Assembly: GCA_016206685.1 (NCBI GenBank)
Contig: JACQRB010000014.1
Coordinates: 1-64,000, forward strand
Length of the DNA: 64,000 bases
Direction of reading: 5' to 3'
From: Candidatus Omnitrophota bacterium
Lineage (GTDB): Bacteria; Omnitrophota; Gorgyraeia; Aquiviventales; Aquiviventaceae
Part shown: positions 15,594 to 24,345 of the stretch, piece by piece
How positions within the stretch are numbered: position 1 is the first letter of the stretch
Layout of the letters: every line of letters starts with the position of its first letter
Translations under genes and position numbers: made by a program
The notes under the pieces: model-generated
What the model was told of the DNA's origin: nothing
Seen by the model: only the letters and a program-made list of their open reading frames with translations
Database searches by the model: none

Positions 15594-16566
15594 TCGAGTG
15601 GTGGTGATCCTGATGAGCAGCGTCCTTGGCTGTGTCGTGGCCGGCCCCGGGATGATTCGGGGATTGATCGGCCTGCGATGGCGGCAGCCCGTTCGCCATG
15701 AGGACTGCCCGCCGTTGATGCCGTTACACCAGAGCAAACAAGGCACCCCGACGATGGGAGGGGTGCTGGTGTTGGGGGTGGCGATCGTGGTGGCCGCGGG
15801 CTTCGGCGGATTCGCGCATCCCCGCGGCTGGGCCATTGTCAGCGGCATCCTGGGGCTGGGGGTGGTGGGGTTGATTGACGACTGGTTGAAGCTGCGTTCT
15901 CCCCACGCGAACGGTCTGCGCTGCCTGCCGAAGCTCGTCTCGGCGCTGGCCGTGGGGGGGCTCGTCGGATTTGCCGTCGCGGATCCGCGCTCCGCATCCC
16001 AGTCGGTCGGTGTGCCGTGGCTGGGCTCGCGCGTGGATCTCGGCTGGCTCTGGGTCCCCGCGGCCGCGGTGGTGGTCGCGGGATGCGCGCACGCGGTCAA
16101 TCTCACCGATGGGATGGATGGATTGGCCGCGGGATGTTTGGCCCTGGCCTTTGGGACCCTGGGGGTGGTGGGGTTCCTCACGCACGATCTCCCGGTGACC
16201 GTGTGGAGCGTGAGTCTGGCCGGGGCTTGCCTGGGGTTCTTGTGGTTTAACGCCTTCCCGGCCTCGGTGTTTTTGGGTGATGTGGGCTCGCTCGGCCTTG
16301 GGGGGGCGCTGGGGGTCTTGGCGATTCTGGCTGATGCCATGCTGGCGCTGGTGCTCGTCGGCGGAATTTTTGTGGCCGAAGCGGCGTCCGTGATGCTGCA
16401 AGTCGCCTCGTATCGCTGGCGCAACAAGCGCCGCATCTTTCGTGTGGCCCCGCTCCATCATCATTTTCAACTGGGCGGGATTCCGGAACACAAGCTGGTG
16501 GTCCGGTTTTGGATCGTGGGGCTCTTGCTCGCCGTCCTTGGCCTGACGGCCGTGGCGCACTCATGA
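15577..16566 (+). CDS. mraY: phospho-MurNAc-pentapeptide transferase MraY
   Basis: 329 residues, about ten hydrophobic segments. Transfers phospho-MurNAc-pentapeptide to undecaprenyl phosphate, making lipid I at the inner membrane. Conserved parts: HQSKQGTPTMGG, LIDDWLK (the DD motif), NLTDGMDGLAAG, LWFNAFPASVFLGDVGSL and HHHFQLGGI. ATG 15577 or ATG 15583 could start it. The stop overlaps the murD start. Confidence 0.95.
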   Translation: MPMSLDRVVVILMSSVLGCVVAGPGMIRGLIGLRWRQPVRHEDCPPLMPLHQSKQGTPTMGGVLVLGVAIVVAAGFGGFAHPRGWAIVSGILGLGVVGLIDDWLKLRSPHANGLRCLPKLVSALAVGGLVGFAVADPRSASQSVGVPWLGSRVDLGWLWVPAAAVVVAGCAHAVNLTDGMDGLAAGCLALAFGTLGVVGFLTHDLPVTVWSVSLAGACLGFLWFNAFPASVFLGDVGSLGLGGALGVLAILADAMLALVLVGGIFVAEAASVMLQVASYRWRNKRRIFRVAPLHHHFQLGGIPEHKLVVRFWIVGLLLAVLGLTAVAHS

Positions 16567-17906
16567 CACTTTCCATCCCCCAGCGTTCTTCAATTGATCG
16601 CTTCGGCGTGGACTGGCGTGGCCGCACGGTCCTCGTCGTGGGCTTGGGCAAAAGCGGCCTCGCCGCCTGCCGCCTGCTGCGCGAGCTGGGCGCTCACGTG
16701 CGAGTGACCGACTCGCACGATTCCGAGGCGCTTCGCGCCTCGGCGATGGGGTTGCGGGAGGCGGGGGTGGAGCGCGTGGAGTTGGGCGCGCACAGCCCGG
16801 CGCTGCTCGACGGCTGCGACGCCGTGATCTTGAGCCCCGGCATCCCGGATGCCGCGCCACCCGTGTACTGGGCGAGGCGCGCCGGGCTGACGATTCTCGG
16901 CGAAGTGGAGTTGGCGTTCCGGTTTTGCGCCGCCCCCATCGTGGCGGTGACCGGCACCAACGGGAAAAGCTCGGTGGTGACGTTGATTCAGCGCCTCCTG
17001 GAGGCGGCCGGCCGGGCCAGCGTCGCCTGCGGCAATCTGGGCATTCCCTGTTCCGGCATTCTCCCCTCGTTGCCGGCTCAGACCATCGCGGTCATCGAGG
17101 TCAGCTCCTTCCAGCTGTTGTGGTGCGATGAGTTTCGGCCGATGATCGCCGTCTTGCTGAATCTCGGCGTCAATCACCTGGACCGACACCACGATCGCGC
17201 GAGCTACATCGCCGCCAAGATGCGCCTGTTCCAGCGTCAAACCCCGCAGGACTACGCCCTGTTGAACGGCCAGGATCCTCTCGTCGCCGGCCTGAGCGGG
17301 CAGTTGCGCGCGCAGGTGGTGTGGTTCGGACGACCGACCGAGGACCGTCCGGGTTTGAAGTTGAACCCGGCCACCTGCCGGCTCTTGCCCGCGAATCTAC
17401 AAGCGGTGTTGCAGGTCGGGCGGCTGTTGGGCGTGCCGGATCCCTTGAGCGCCCAGGTCATCCGCGAATTCCGGGGATTGGAGCATCGGCTCGAGTCTGT
17501 GGCGACGATCCGGGGCGTGCGCGTCATCAATGATTCCAAGTCCACCACCCCCGAGAGCCTCCTGTACGCGCTGGAGCGATGCGCCGGGCGGCTGGTGCCC
17601 ATCATCGGGGGAAGGGACAAAGGCTGTGACTTTGGCGCGTTGGCCGGGCCCTTAATGGAGGAACGGATTCGGGGGATCGTGTTGACCGGTGAATCGCGCC
17701 CGCGCCTTCGGGCTCTTGTCAACGGCCATGCCCCGGTCAGGGACTGCGCGACCCTCGAGGAGGCGGTGGACGAGGCGCTGCGGCTCGCCCATCCCGGCGA
17801 TACGGTGTTGTTTTCGCCGGCGTGCGCCAGCTTCGACATGTTCCGAAATTTCGAGGAGCGGGGCCGCGCCTTTAAGCAGTTGGTGCAGCGGCAGGTGGGA
17901 AGATGA
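16563..17906 (+). CDS. murD: UDP-MurNAc-L-Ala--D-Glu ligase MurD
   Basis: 447 residues from ATG 16563. Adds D-Glu to UDP-MurNAc-L-Ala. VVGLGKSGLAACRLL binds UMP in domain 1, AVTGTNGKSSVVTLI is the ATP loop, VIEVSSFQL the MurD signature, NLGVNHLDRHHDRASYIAAK the metal and carbamyl-Lys region, and NDSKSTTPES with IIGGRDKGCDF the C-terminal domain. Starts in an ATGA overlap with mraY and ends in one with ftsW. Confidence 0.95.
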   Translation: MTLSIPQRSSIDRFGVDWRGRTVLVVGLGKSGLAACRLLRELGAHVRVTDSHDSEALRASAMGLREAGVERVELGAHSPALLDGCDAVILSPGIPDAAPPVYWARRAGLTILGEVELAFRFCAAPIVAVTGTNGKSSVVTLIQRLLEAAGRASVACGNLGIPCSGILPSLPAQTIAVIEVSSFQLLWCDEFRPMIAVLLNLGVNHLDRHHDRASYIAAKMRLFQRQTPQDYALLNGQDPLVAGLSGQLRAQVVWFGRPTEDRPGLKLNPATCRLLPANLQAVLQVGRLLGVPDPLSAQVIREFRGLEHRLESVATIRGVRVINDSKSTTPESLLYALERCAGRLVPIIGGRDKGCDFGALAGPLMEERIRGIVLTGESRPRLRALVNGHAPVRDCATLEEAVDEALRLAHPGDTVLFSPACASFDMFRNFEERGRAFKQLVQRQVGR

Positions 17907-19024
17907 CGGACCGGGCGCTGCGGCAAGTTTTAGTGCTGATCATCGCCACCCTCATCGGCCTGGGGTGCGTGGCGGTGTATTCCACGACGGCGATCATGGC
18001 GCATGAGACCTATGGGTCCAGCCTCCACTTCGTCGTGACGCACCTCTTGGCCGTTGCCATTGGGCTGGGACTGAGTCTGGCCGTCCTGGCCATTCCGTAT
18101 CCCCTCCTGCGGGGCAGCGCCAAGTGGCTGCTCCTGGTGAGCGTGGTGCTGTTGGTCCTGGTGTTGGTGTGCGGCCTGCAGGTGGGGGGCGCGCGTCGCT
18201 GGTTTCGGCTGTGGCACGTGAGCATTCAGCCGTCGGAATTCGCGCAGCTGGCGCTGGTGATCTACCTGGCTGACTTCCTGGCGCGCAAACAGGCCGTCGT
18301 CGAGCGGTTTCGGGACGGCTTTCTGCCTCCGGTGTTGGCGACGGGGATCACGGCGGGCCTGGTGCTGCTCCAGCCGGATCTGGGGACGGCGATCGTCATG
18401 GGGGCCGTGGCGATGTTGCTGCTCATGATGGCGAAGGCGCGCTGGCAGCACGTGGGATGGCTCACGGTGCTGGGGGCCGTGGCGCTGGCGGTGCTCATCG
18501 GCGCCGAGGGGTATCGGCGCAGACGCATGCTGGCGTTCCTGAATCCGTGGCAGGATCCAGCCGGCGTGGGATTTCAAATTCTCCAGTCCTACGTGGCCTT
18601 TGCCAATGGCGGGCTACCGGGGGTGGGGATCGGCGCGTCCATGCAGAAACTGTTTTATCTCCCCGGCGCTCACACCGATTTCATTTTTGCGATCGTGGCG
18701 GAAGAGCTGGGGCTGATCGGGACGACCGCGGTGCTGGCCCTCTTCGCGCTGTTCGTCGGCTGCGGCATCCGCATGGCCTTGGGCGTCGAGGATCCGTTTA
18801 ACAAGTATCTGATCTGTGGGTGCGTGGGGCTGGTGGGTCTTGAAGCGATCATCAACGTGGCGGTCGTCACCGGCTTGCTGCCCACGAAGGGACTCCCGAT
18901 GCCCTTGGTGTCCTACGGCGGGACGGCGATGGTCAGCAATCTCTTGGCCTGCGCGCTGATTCTCCATGCCAGCCGCCGACGCCCGTGCGGCGTGCGGAGT
19001 GCGGCGTGCGGAGTAGATTCGTAA
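17903..19024 (+). CDS. ftsW: septal peptidoglycan glycosyltransferase FtsW (SEDS)
   Basis: 373 residues, about ten membrane segments. SEDS-family polymerase of lipid II at the septum, partner of FtsI. Hallmarks: WFRLWHVSIQPSEFAQLALV, LLQPDLGTAIVMGAV with the catalytic-type Asp region, GGLPGVGIGASMQKLFYLPGAHTDFIFAI (18616-18702) and GLLPTKGLPMPLVSYGG. The last ~14 residues (RPCGVRSAACGVDS) are encoded by 7-nt repeats at 18984 and look like an extension beyond the family core. murG begins one base after the TAA stop. Confidence 0.95.
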   Translation: MTDRALRQVLVLIIATLIGLGCVAVYSTTAIMAHETYGSSLHFVVTHLLAVAIGLGLSLAVLAIPYPLLRGSAKWLLLVSVVLLVLVLVCGLQVGGARRWFRLWHVSIQPSEFAQLALVIYLADFLARKQAVVERFRDGFLPPVLATGITAGLVLLQPDLGTAIVMGAVAMLLLMMAKARWQHVGWLTVLGAVALAVLIGAEGYRRRRMLAFLNPWQDPAGVGFQILQSYVAFANGGLPGVGIGASMQKLFYLPGAHTDFIFAIVAEELGLIGTTAVLALFALFVGCGIRMALGVEDPFNKYLICGCVGLVGLEAIINVAVVTGLLPTKGLPMPLVSYGGTAMVSNLLACALILHASRRRPCGVRSAACGVDS

Positions 19025-19095
19025 CATGCCAGGCGCTGTGTGTGAGCGTGAAACACCGTTACTCCGAACTCCGAACTCCGAACTCCGAACTCCAC
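18984..19095 (+). repeat. inverted 7-nt tandem repeats at the ftsW / murG border
   Basis: Left arm inside the end of ftsW: CGTGCGG, CGTGCGG, AGTGCGG, CGTGCGG (18984-19011). Right arm inside the start of murG: ACTCCGA four times, then ACTCCAC (19061-19095). The complement of AGTGCGG is CCGCACT and the right unit read in register is CCGAACT, so six of seven positions pair per unit. The loop holds the ftsW stop and the murG start. Confidence 0.85.
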
Positions 19096-20213
19096 AAGGT
19101 ATTCGCGTCTTGATGGTGGCGGAAGGCAGCGGCGGTCATCTCATCCCGGCCCTGGAGGTGGCGCGCGGCTTACGCCGCGGGGGGGCCTCGGTCAGGGTGG
19201 TGTATGCCCGGCGCGCTCGGGTGGGAGGGTTGCTGGAAGAGATCGTGTTGGAGGCCGAAGCCGACGGCGTACAGCTGCATCCGATTGACGTGTCGAGGGT
19301 GTCCCATCGAGCGATACGACTGTTTGGGCGGCTGGCCCAGGCGGGGCGGGCATGGCGCCTCGCGCGCACCCTGTTTTGCGCGTCCCCTCCCCAAGTCGTG
19401 GTGGGGTTCGGGGGATGGGTGTCGGCGCCTGTAGTGCTGGCGGCGCGCCGTGCGGGGATCCCCGTGCTGCTCCATGAGCAAAACGTGCGCCTGGGCCGCG
19501 CGAATCGGTTTCTCCGTCGCTGGGCGCAGATGATCGCCGTGTCGTTCGAGCAGTCGCGCCAGGAGTGCCGGGGAACACCCGTGGTGGTGAGCGGCTTGCC
19601 GATCCGCCGCGCGATCGGGACCGCCGCCCGCGAAGAGGCGGCCGCGCATCTTGGCCTGGATCCGGATGCGTTGACCGTGCTCATCCTGGGCGGCAGCCAA
19701 GGGGCACGCGCCCTCAATCAACTGGCCTGCGGCCTGGTGAACGAGTTGACGGATCGCGAGCGGGCCTCATGGCAATTCATGCATCTGGCCGGCGTGTCGG
19801 ATCACGCAGCCGTGCAGGCGGCCTATGCGGCCGCGCGCGCCCGTGGGTGGGTGGCGGCGCATCTGGGCCGCATGGACTGGGCCTATGCTGTGGCCGACGT
19901 CGTCATCGCGCGGGCCGGGGCCTCGACGATCGCCGAGTTGGCCCGCTGTGGGCTGCCCGCGCTCTTGGTCCCCTATCCGTATGCGAATGGACATCAGCGT
20001 GAGAACGCCCGTGTGGTCGCCTCCACCGGGGCGGGGGCATGGCTCGAGGAGTCGGCCGCCAGCCCGACGCGCCTGCTGCAGTCCCTTCGCGCGCTGCTGA
20101 CGGATGCCGGCCGCCGAGTGAGGATGGGGGCTCAGATGGCGCGGTTGTCCAGACCCGACGCCACCACGCAACTGGCCTCGGCCATTGTCCAGCTTGCGAG
20201 GGTGCATGCTTAA
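19026..20213 (+). CDS. murG: UDP-GlcNAc:lipid I GlcNAc-transferase MurG
   Basis: 395 residues from ATG 19026. Makes lipid II from lipid I at the cytoplasmic face. RVLMVAEGSGGHLIPALEVA is the acceptor-binding glycine loop, VVVGFGGWVSAPVVLAA and VLLHEQNVRLGRANRFL follow, and LILGGSQGARALNQL with VIARAGASTIAELA binds UDP-GlcNAc. The usual GGGTGGH loop reads EGSGGH here. The first ~24 residues (up to RTPQ) lie outside the family core and are largely encoded by 7-nt repeats. The end overlaps murC by 8 nt. Confidence 0.94.
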   Translation: MPGAVCERETPLLRTPNSELRTPQGIRVLMVAEGSGGHLIPALEVARGLRRGGASVRVVYARRARVGGLLEEIVLEAEADGVQLHPIDVSRVSHRAIRLFGRLAQAGRAWRLARTLFCASPPQVVVGFGGWVSAPVVLAARRAGIPVLLHEQNVRLGRANRFLRRWAQMIAVSFEQSRQECRGTPVVVSGLPIRRAIGTAAREEAAAHLGLDPDALTVLILGGSQGARALNQLACGLVNELTDRERASWQFMHLAGVSDHAAVQAAYAAARARGWVAAHLGRMDWAYAVADVVIARAGASTIAELARCGLPALLVPYPYANGHQRENARVVASTGAGAWLEESAASPTRLLQSLRALLTDAGRRVRMGAQMARLSRPDATTQLASAIVQLARVHA

Positions 20214-21585
20214 CGGCAAGCAGTTGCACTTCCTCGGCATCGGCGGCATCGGGATGAGCGGGCTGGCCCGCATCTGTCATGAGCGCGGCTACGCCGTCAG
20301 CGGCTGCGATGTGAGCGAGGGGCTGTCCCAGCGCCTCCTCCAGCAAGCCGGGATTCCTGTCGGCATCGGGCATCATCCCAGCCATCTCACGCATCAGGTC
20401 GGCCTGGTCGTCTATAGCTCAGCGGTGTCACCGCGCGAGCCTGAGCTGGTTGAGGCGCGCGCGCGGGGAATCCAGGCCGTGAGCCGCGGCCGGCTCTTAG
20501 CCGAGTTGGCGTCTGGCGCCAAGCTCGTGGCCGTCGCGGGCGCGCATGGCAAGACCACGACCTCAGGGATGGCCGCCCAGCTCTTGACGCAAGCGGGATG
20601 GGATCCGACGGCGGTGGTGGGCGGGCAGGTGCGCTCGCTGGGCAGCAACGCGCGCAACGGCCGCGGCCGCTACTTCGTGGCGGAGACGGATGAGTCGGAT
20701 GGCTCCTTTTTGCTCCTGAAACCGTCGGTGGCCATCGTGACGAATATCGATCGCGAGCACCTGAATTACTATCACACCTTTGAGAACCTGATCGCCGCGT
20801 TTCGGCAATTCGTGGGGCAGGTCGAGCCGGGCGGCATGCTCATTCGCTGCGAGGACGATCCCATGGTGCGGCTGCACCTGCCGCGATACCCGCATCAGAT
20901 CAGCTATGGGCTCACCGCGCAGGCCGACGTGACCGCCGAGGCGATCCAGCCGCGCGGCTGGGGAGGCGAATTTCTCGCGCGCTACCAGGGGCAGCAGCTG
21001 GGCTCGTTTCGGCTGTGGGTCCCGGGCCGCCACAACGTGCAAAACGCCCTGGCCATCATCAGCTTGGGGCTTGCGCTGGATCTGCCGCTGGCGCTGATCC
21101 GGGAGGCGCTGGATGCCTACCGAGGCACCTCCCGGCGGTTTGAGCTGTTCCAGCTGTCGCAGGATGTCTGGTTTGTCGAGGACTACGCGCATCATCCCGC
21201 GGAGATCCGCGCCACGCTGACGGCCGATCCGTTCGTCGGACGCCATCGCCTGGTGGTGTTTCAACCCCATCGGTTTTCCCGGACGAAGCTGCTCGAGCAG
21301 GAGTTTGCGCGCTGCTTCGAGTCGGCCGACGGGCTCGTCATCACGGATATCTACCCGGCGTTCGAGGCCCCCATCCCCGGCGTGTCGGGGGAGCGGGTGG
21401 CCACCCTGATCAAGGCGCAAGGGCACCCGTGCGTGCGCTACGTCCCGCGTCCCGAACTCTCACGATACCTCGCGCATGTCATTCAGCCTCAGGACACGGT
21501 GTTTTTCCTGGGAGCAGGCGACATCGGAGAACTGTGCCATGAGCTGGCCACCCACTGGCGTCCGCCGAGCGGAATCGCTCGCTAA
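20206..21585 (+). CDS. murC: UDP-MurNAc--L-Ala ligase MurC
   Basis: 459 residues from ATG 20206. Adds L-Ala to UDP-MurNAc, first step of the peptide stem. FLGIGGIGMSGLARI binds UDP, AVAGAHGKTTTSGMAAQLL is the ATP loop, ETDESDGSFLLL and TNIDREHLNYY are family motifs, and YAHHPAEIRATL and FQPHRFSRT close the C-terminal domain. Cytoplasmic. murB starts 47 nt before its stop. Confidence 0.95.
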   Translation: MLNGKQLHFLGIGGIGMSGLARICHERGYAVSGCDVSEGLSQRLLQQAGIPVGIGHHPSHLTHQVGLVVYSSAVSPREPELVEARARGIQAVSRGRLLAELASGAKLVAVAGAHGKTTTSGMAAQLLTQAGWDPTAVVGGQVRSLGSNARNGRGRYFVAETDESDGSFLLLKPSVAIVTNIDREHLNYYHTFENLIAAFRQFVGQVEPGGMLIRCEDDPMVRLHLPRYPHQISYGLTAQADVTAEAIQPRGWGGEFLARYQGQQLGSFRLWVPGRHNVQNALAIISLGLALDLPLALIREALDAYRGTSRRFELFQLSQDVWFVEDYAHHPAEIRATLTADPFVGRHRLVVFQPHRFSRTKLLEQEFARCFESADGLVITDIYPAFEAPIPGVSGERVATLIKAQGHPCVRYVPRPELSRYLAHVIQPQDTVFFLGAGDIGELCHELATHWRPPSGIAR

Positions 21586-22432
21586 CCATACCAGCTTCCG
21601 CATCGGCGGACCGGCTGAGTGGTTTGCCGAGCCCTCCACCGTGGAGGACCTGATCGCGCTGCTGCGCTCCGCCGCCCACCGGGACACGCCGGTGTCCGTC
21701 ATCGGCGGCGGCACCAACTCCTTGGTCGCGGATCGGGGGATCCACGGGTTGGTGCTGCGCTTGGGCAGGGGCTTCCGGATGGTCGAGCCGCTCTCTGACG
21801 CTCAGGATGATCACGCGCGCGTGCGCTGCGGCGCGGCGGTGGTCACGCAGCGATTGGTCTCGCTGGCGTGTCAGCACGGCTGGGGGGATCTGGAGGCCTT
21901 GGCGGGATTGCCCGGGCAGGTGGGTGGCGCGGTCGTGATGAACGCGCAGAACATCGGTCAATTTGTCGAACGGCTGACGCTGGTGTCCTTGGGTGGCGAC
22001 GTGGAGCAGCTGACGAGCGCGCAGATGCAGTTCGCGTATCGGTATACCGCGCTGAAGCCCGGCATCATTACGGACGTGATGTTCCGCTTCCCGCGCGCGC
22101 CGGTTGGCGTGTCGGCCGATCGCATCCATCAAGCGCTGTGCCGCCGCAACGACAGCCAAGAGACCCGCTTGCCCTCGGCCGGCTGCGCCTTCAAGAATCC
22201 GCCGGGCACCTCGGCTGGGCGCTTGATCGATCAGGCGGGCTTGAAGGGCACGCGCATCGGCGATGCGCGGGTGTCAGGGCGGCATGCCAACTTCATCGTG
22301 AATGTGGGCCAGGCGACGTGCGATGACGTCGTGTCGCTGATGGAGCATATTCAACGCCGGGTCGTCCAGCGGTTTGGGGTGCGGCTGGAGCCGGAAGTGC
22401 GGCTGTTCGGGGAGCGATGGGATCACGTCTGA
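21539..22432 (+). CDS. murB: UDP-MurNAc dehydrogenase MurB
   Basis: 297 residues from ATG 21539, overlapping murC by 47 nt. Reduces enolpyruvyl-UDP-GlcNAc with NADPH and FAD. NHTSFRIGGPAEWF and VIGGGTNSLVADRGIHG bind FAD, ALAGLPGQVGGAVVMNA follows, and PSAGCAFKNP holds the catalytic Ser. The C terminus (RHANFIVNVGQATCDDVVSL) is that of the type II enzymes. The stop shares a base with the ddl start. Confidence 0.93.
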   Translation: MSWPPTGVRRAESLANHTSFRIGGPAEWFAEPSTVEDLIALLRSAAHRDTPVSVIGGGTNSLVADRGIHGLVLRLGRGFRMVEPLSDAQDDHARVRCGAAVVTQRLVSLACQHGWGDLEALAGLPGQVGGAVVMNAQNIGQFVERLTLVSLGGDVEQLTSAQMQFAYRYTALKPGIITDVMFRFPRAPVGVSADRIHQALCRRNDSQETRLPSAGCAFKNPPGTSAGRLIDQAGLKGTRIGDARVSGRHANFIVNVGQATCDDVVSLMEHIQRRVVQRFGVRLEPEVRLFGERWDHV

Positions 22433-23424
22433 TGCATCCGGAGCGCGTGGCGGTGGTGATGGGCGGGCCCTCGGCCGAGCATGCGATCTCCGTCAGGAGC
22501 GGGCAGGGGGTGGTGGCCGCGTTGATGCGGCGAGGCTGGCGGGTGCATCCGCTCTTGTTGCTGGAGACCCTGACGGTGGAAGAAGCCGGCCGCGCCACCC
22601 GCGCCGCGCTGGAAGCCGCCGAGCCCGACGCGGTCTTCCTCGCCTTGCACGGATCGTTTGGCGAGGACGGCACGATTCAAGCCATCTGCGAGGAACGCCA
22701 GGCGGCCTACACGGGTTCCGACGTCACGGCGAGCCGCCTGGGCTTACAGAAAGTGGCCAGCCGCCTCCGGTTTGAAGAGGCGGGCTTGCGCGTGCCGCGT
22801 TGGCGGGTGATCAATCCGCAGGATCCGGGCGCGCTCCAGGAGGCCATCGAGCAGGTGGGCGTGCCCGCCGTGGTCAAGCCCACCAACCAAGGCTCCAGCA
22901 TCGGCGTGTCCATCGTGACGGAGCCCGGGGAGTTGGCGCGCGCCGTGCACGCGGCGGCTCGCTATGATACCCAGGTCCTCGTGGAAGCCTATGTCAGAGG
23001 CCGAGAGCTCACGGTGGGGATTCTGGATCGCGAGACCTTGCCGCTGGTGGAGATTTGTCCGAAGGCCCACCAGTTTTTTGACTACACGGCCAAGTACACG
23101 CCGGGACAGACCGAGTATCTCGTCCCGGCCTCGCTCAGCGCCTCGCTGACCCGGCGCGTTCAGGAAGCCGGGTTGCGCGCCCACGACGCCATCGGGTGCC
23201 GGCATTTTTCCCGGGTGGATGTGATCCTCGATCAAGCCGGGGAGCCGGTGATCCTGGAGGTCAACACGATCCCCGGCCTGACGGCCACCAGTTTGCTGCC
23301 CAAGGCGGCGGCCTGCGCCGGGATCGCGTATGAAGAGCTGTGCGAGCGGCTGGTGACCATGGCGTTGCAGGGGGGGATGCGTACGCTGCTGGCGCAGTTG
23401 GCCGGCGTCGCGGCGCACGACTAA
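22432..23424 (+). CDS. ddl: D-alanine--D-alanine ligase
   Basis: 330 residues from ATG 22432 (the murB TGA overlaps); an ATG at 22417 is also in frame. Makes D-Ala-D-Ala for MurF. VVMGGPSAEHAISVRSG is the N-terminal substrate loop, FLALHGSFGEDGTIQ the family signature, VKPTNQGSSIGVSIV the ATP-grasp loop, and DVILDQAGEPVILEVNTIPG with the metal ligands ends the active site. 18 nt before ftsQ. Confidence 0.95.
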   Translation: MHPERVAVVMGGPSAEHAISVRSGQGVVAALMRRGWRVHPLLLLETLTVEEAGRATRAALEAAEPDAVFLALHGSFGEDGTIQAICEERQAAYTGSDVTASRLGLQKVASRLRFEEAGLRVPRWRVINPQDPGALQEAIEQVGVPAVVKPTNQGSSIGVSIVTEPGELARAVHAAARYDTQVLVEAYVRGRELTVGILDRETLPLVEICPKAHQFFDYTAKYTPGQTEYLVPASLSASLTRRVQEAGLRAHDAIGCRHFSRVDVILDQAGEPVILEVNTIPGLTATSLLPKAAACAGIAYEELCERLVTMALQGGMRTLLAQLAGVAAHD

Positions 23425-23442
23425 AGCGGGGTCGGCATCCGA

Positions 23443-24234
23443 ATGGCAACTCGTCGTCGAACGATCCGTGGCGTGCTTCCCCGGCTGGTCTCCACGCTCA
23501 TGGCGGGCGTGCGCTGGACCATGAGGCATCCACGCGGGCTGATCGCGCTGGGGGTGGTCCTGGCCTGTGGCTGGACGGCGTGGCGGTCGGCCACCACGAG
23601 CGACGCCTTTCGCATCACCGACGTGCGCATTCCAGCCGAGAGCCATCTGAGCGTCCCGGTTTCCTCTCTGAAAGGCCGGAATCTCTGGACGGTGGACCTC
23701 AAGGCGCTCGAAGCGGACCTGAAAGCGCAACGGCCCCACCTCAAACGCGTGCGGGTCATCCGGATCTTGCCGCGCACGCTTGGGCTGGAGGTGGTGGAGC
23801 GCGTGCCGGTGGCCCAGCTCTTCCTGGGTGGCTGGCATCCGGTGGATGCCGGCGGCTACATCCTCCCGCAAGCCAGCTCCGCGCCCCTGGGGCAGTTGGT
23901 CCTGCTCAAAGGCATCGACAGCCCCAAACAGCCGCTGAAAGTCGGGCAAGCCAACGCCAACGAACGGTTGAGCAGGGCGCTGCAGATCGCGGAGCAGCTG
24001 CATCGCTCCCCGCTGCTCGCGGGCCATCGGCTCACCACGGTTGACGTCGCGGATCCGGCGCAGCTGACCTTCGTGATCGACGGAGACGTGGAAATTCGCT
24101 GCGGCAACGACACGCAGCTCGCCAGCCACTTGCGGCGCCTGCGCGCGGTGCTGCAGCAGGTGGCCAAGCACGGCCTGGCAATCCGCTACATTGATCTGCG
24201 GTTTTCAGACCCGGTGATCGGCCCGCGAACATGA
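23443..24234 (+). CDS. ftsQ: FtsQ-like division protein
   Basis: 263 residues with a basic N terminus, one membrane segment (GLIALGVVLACGWTAW) and a periplasmic part. FRITDVRIPAESHLSVPVSS, then LWTVDLKALEADLKAQ and VIRILPRTLGLEVVERVPVA form a POTRA domain, followed by the FtsQ domain (VDAGGYILP, VLLKGID). It links the cytoplasmic ring to FtsL-FtsB. Sequence conservation is moderate, but topology and position between ddl and ftsA are decisive. Its TGA shares its A with palindrome B. Confidence 0.88.
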   Translation: MATRRRTIRGVLPRLVSTLMAGVRWTMRHPRGLIALGVVLACGWTAWRSATTSDAFRITDVRIPAESHLSVPVSSLKGRNLWTVDLKALEADLKAQRPHLKRVRVIRILPRTLGLEVVERVPVAQLFLGGWHPVDAGGYILPQASSAPLGQLVLLKGIDSPKQPLKVGQANANERLSRALQIAEQLHRSPLLAGHRLTTVDVADPAQLTFVIDGDVEIRCGNDTQLASHLRRLRAVLQQVAKHGLAIRYIDLRFSDPVIGPRT

Positions 24235-24345
24235 TCCCACCACCTGCCTCTCAGCTTCCGGCTGGCGCACTCGCGCCAAGCTGGATTGTTGTGGTCACAG
24301 CGAGTGCGCGGCCAGCCCGTGGCTGGCCGAGGCAGGTGGTGGGAT
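24234..24345 (+). repeat. stop-to-start palindrome, copy B (ftsQ / ftsA)
   Basis: 112 nt with the same perfect 17-bp arms as copy A (24234-24250 and 24329-24345). The inner core (GCGCACTCGC...GCGAGTGCGC with the loop between) is also the same. The right hairpin is GGCCAGCC/GGCTGGCC here, while copy A has CCCCGCC/GGCGGGG: different bases, same pairing, a sign that structure is kept. The left arm begins with the last base of the ftsQ stop TGA; the right arm ends with the first two bases of the ftsA ATG. Confidence 0.92.
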
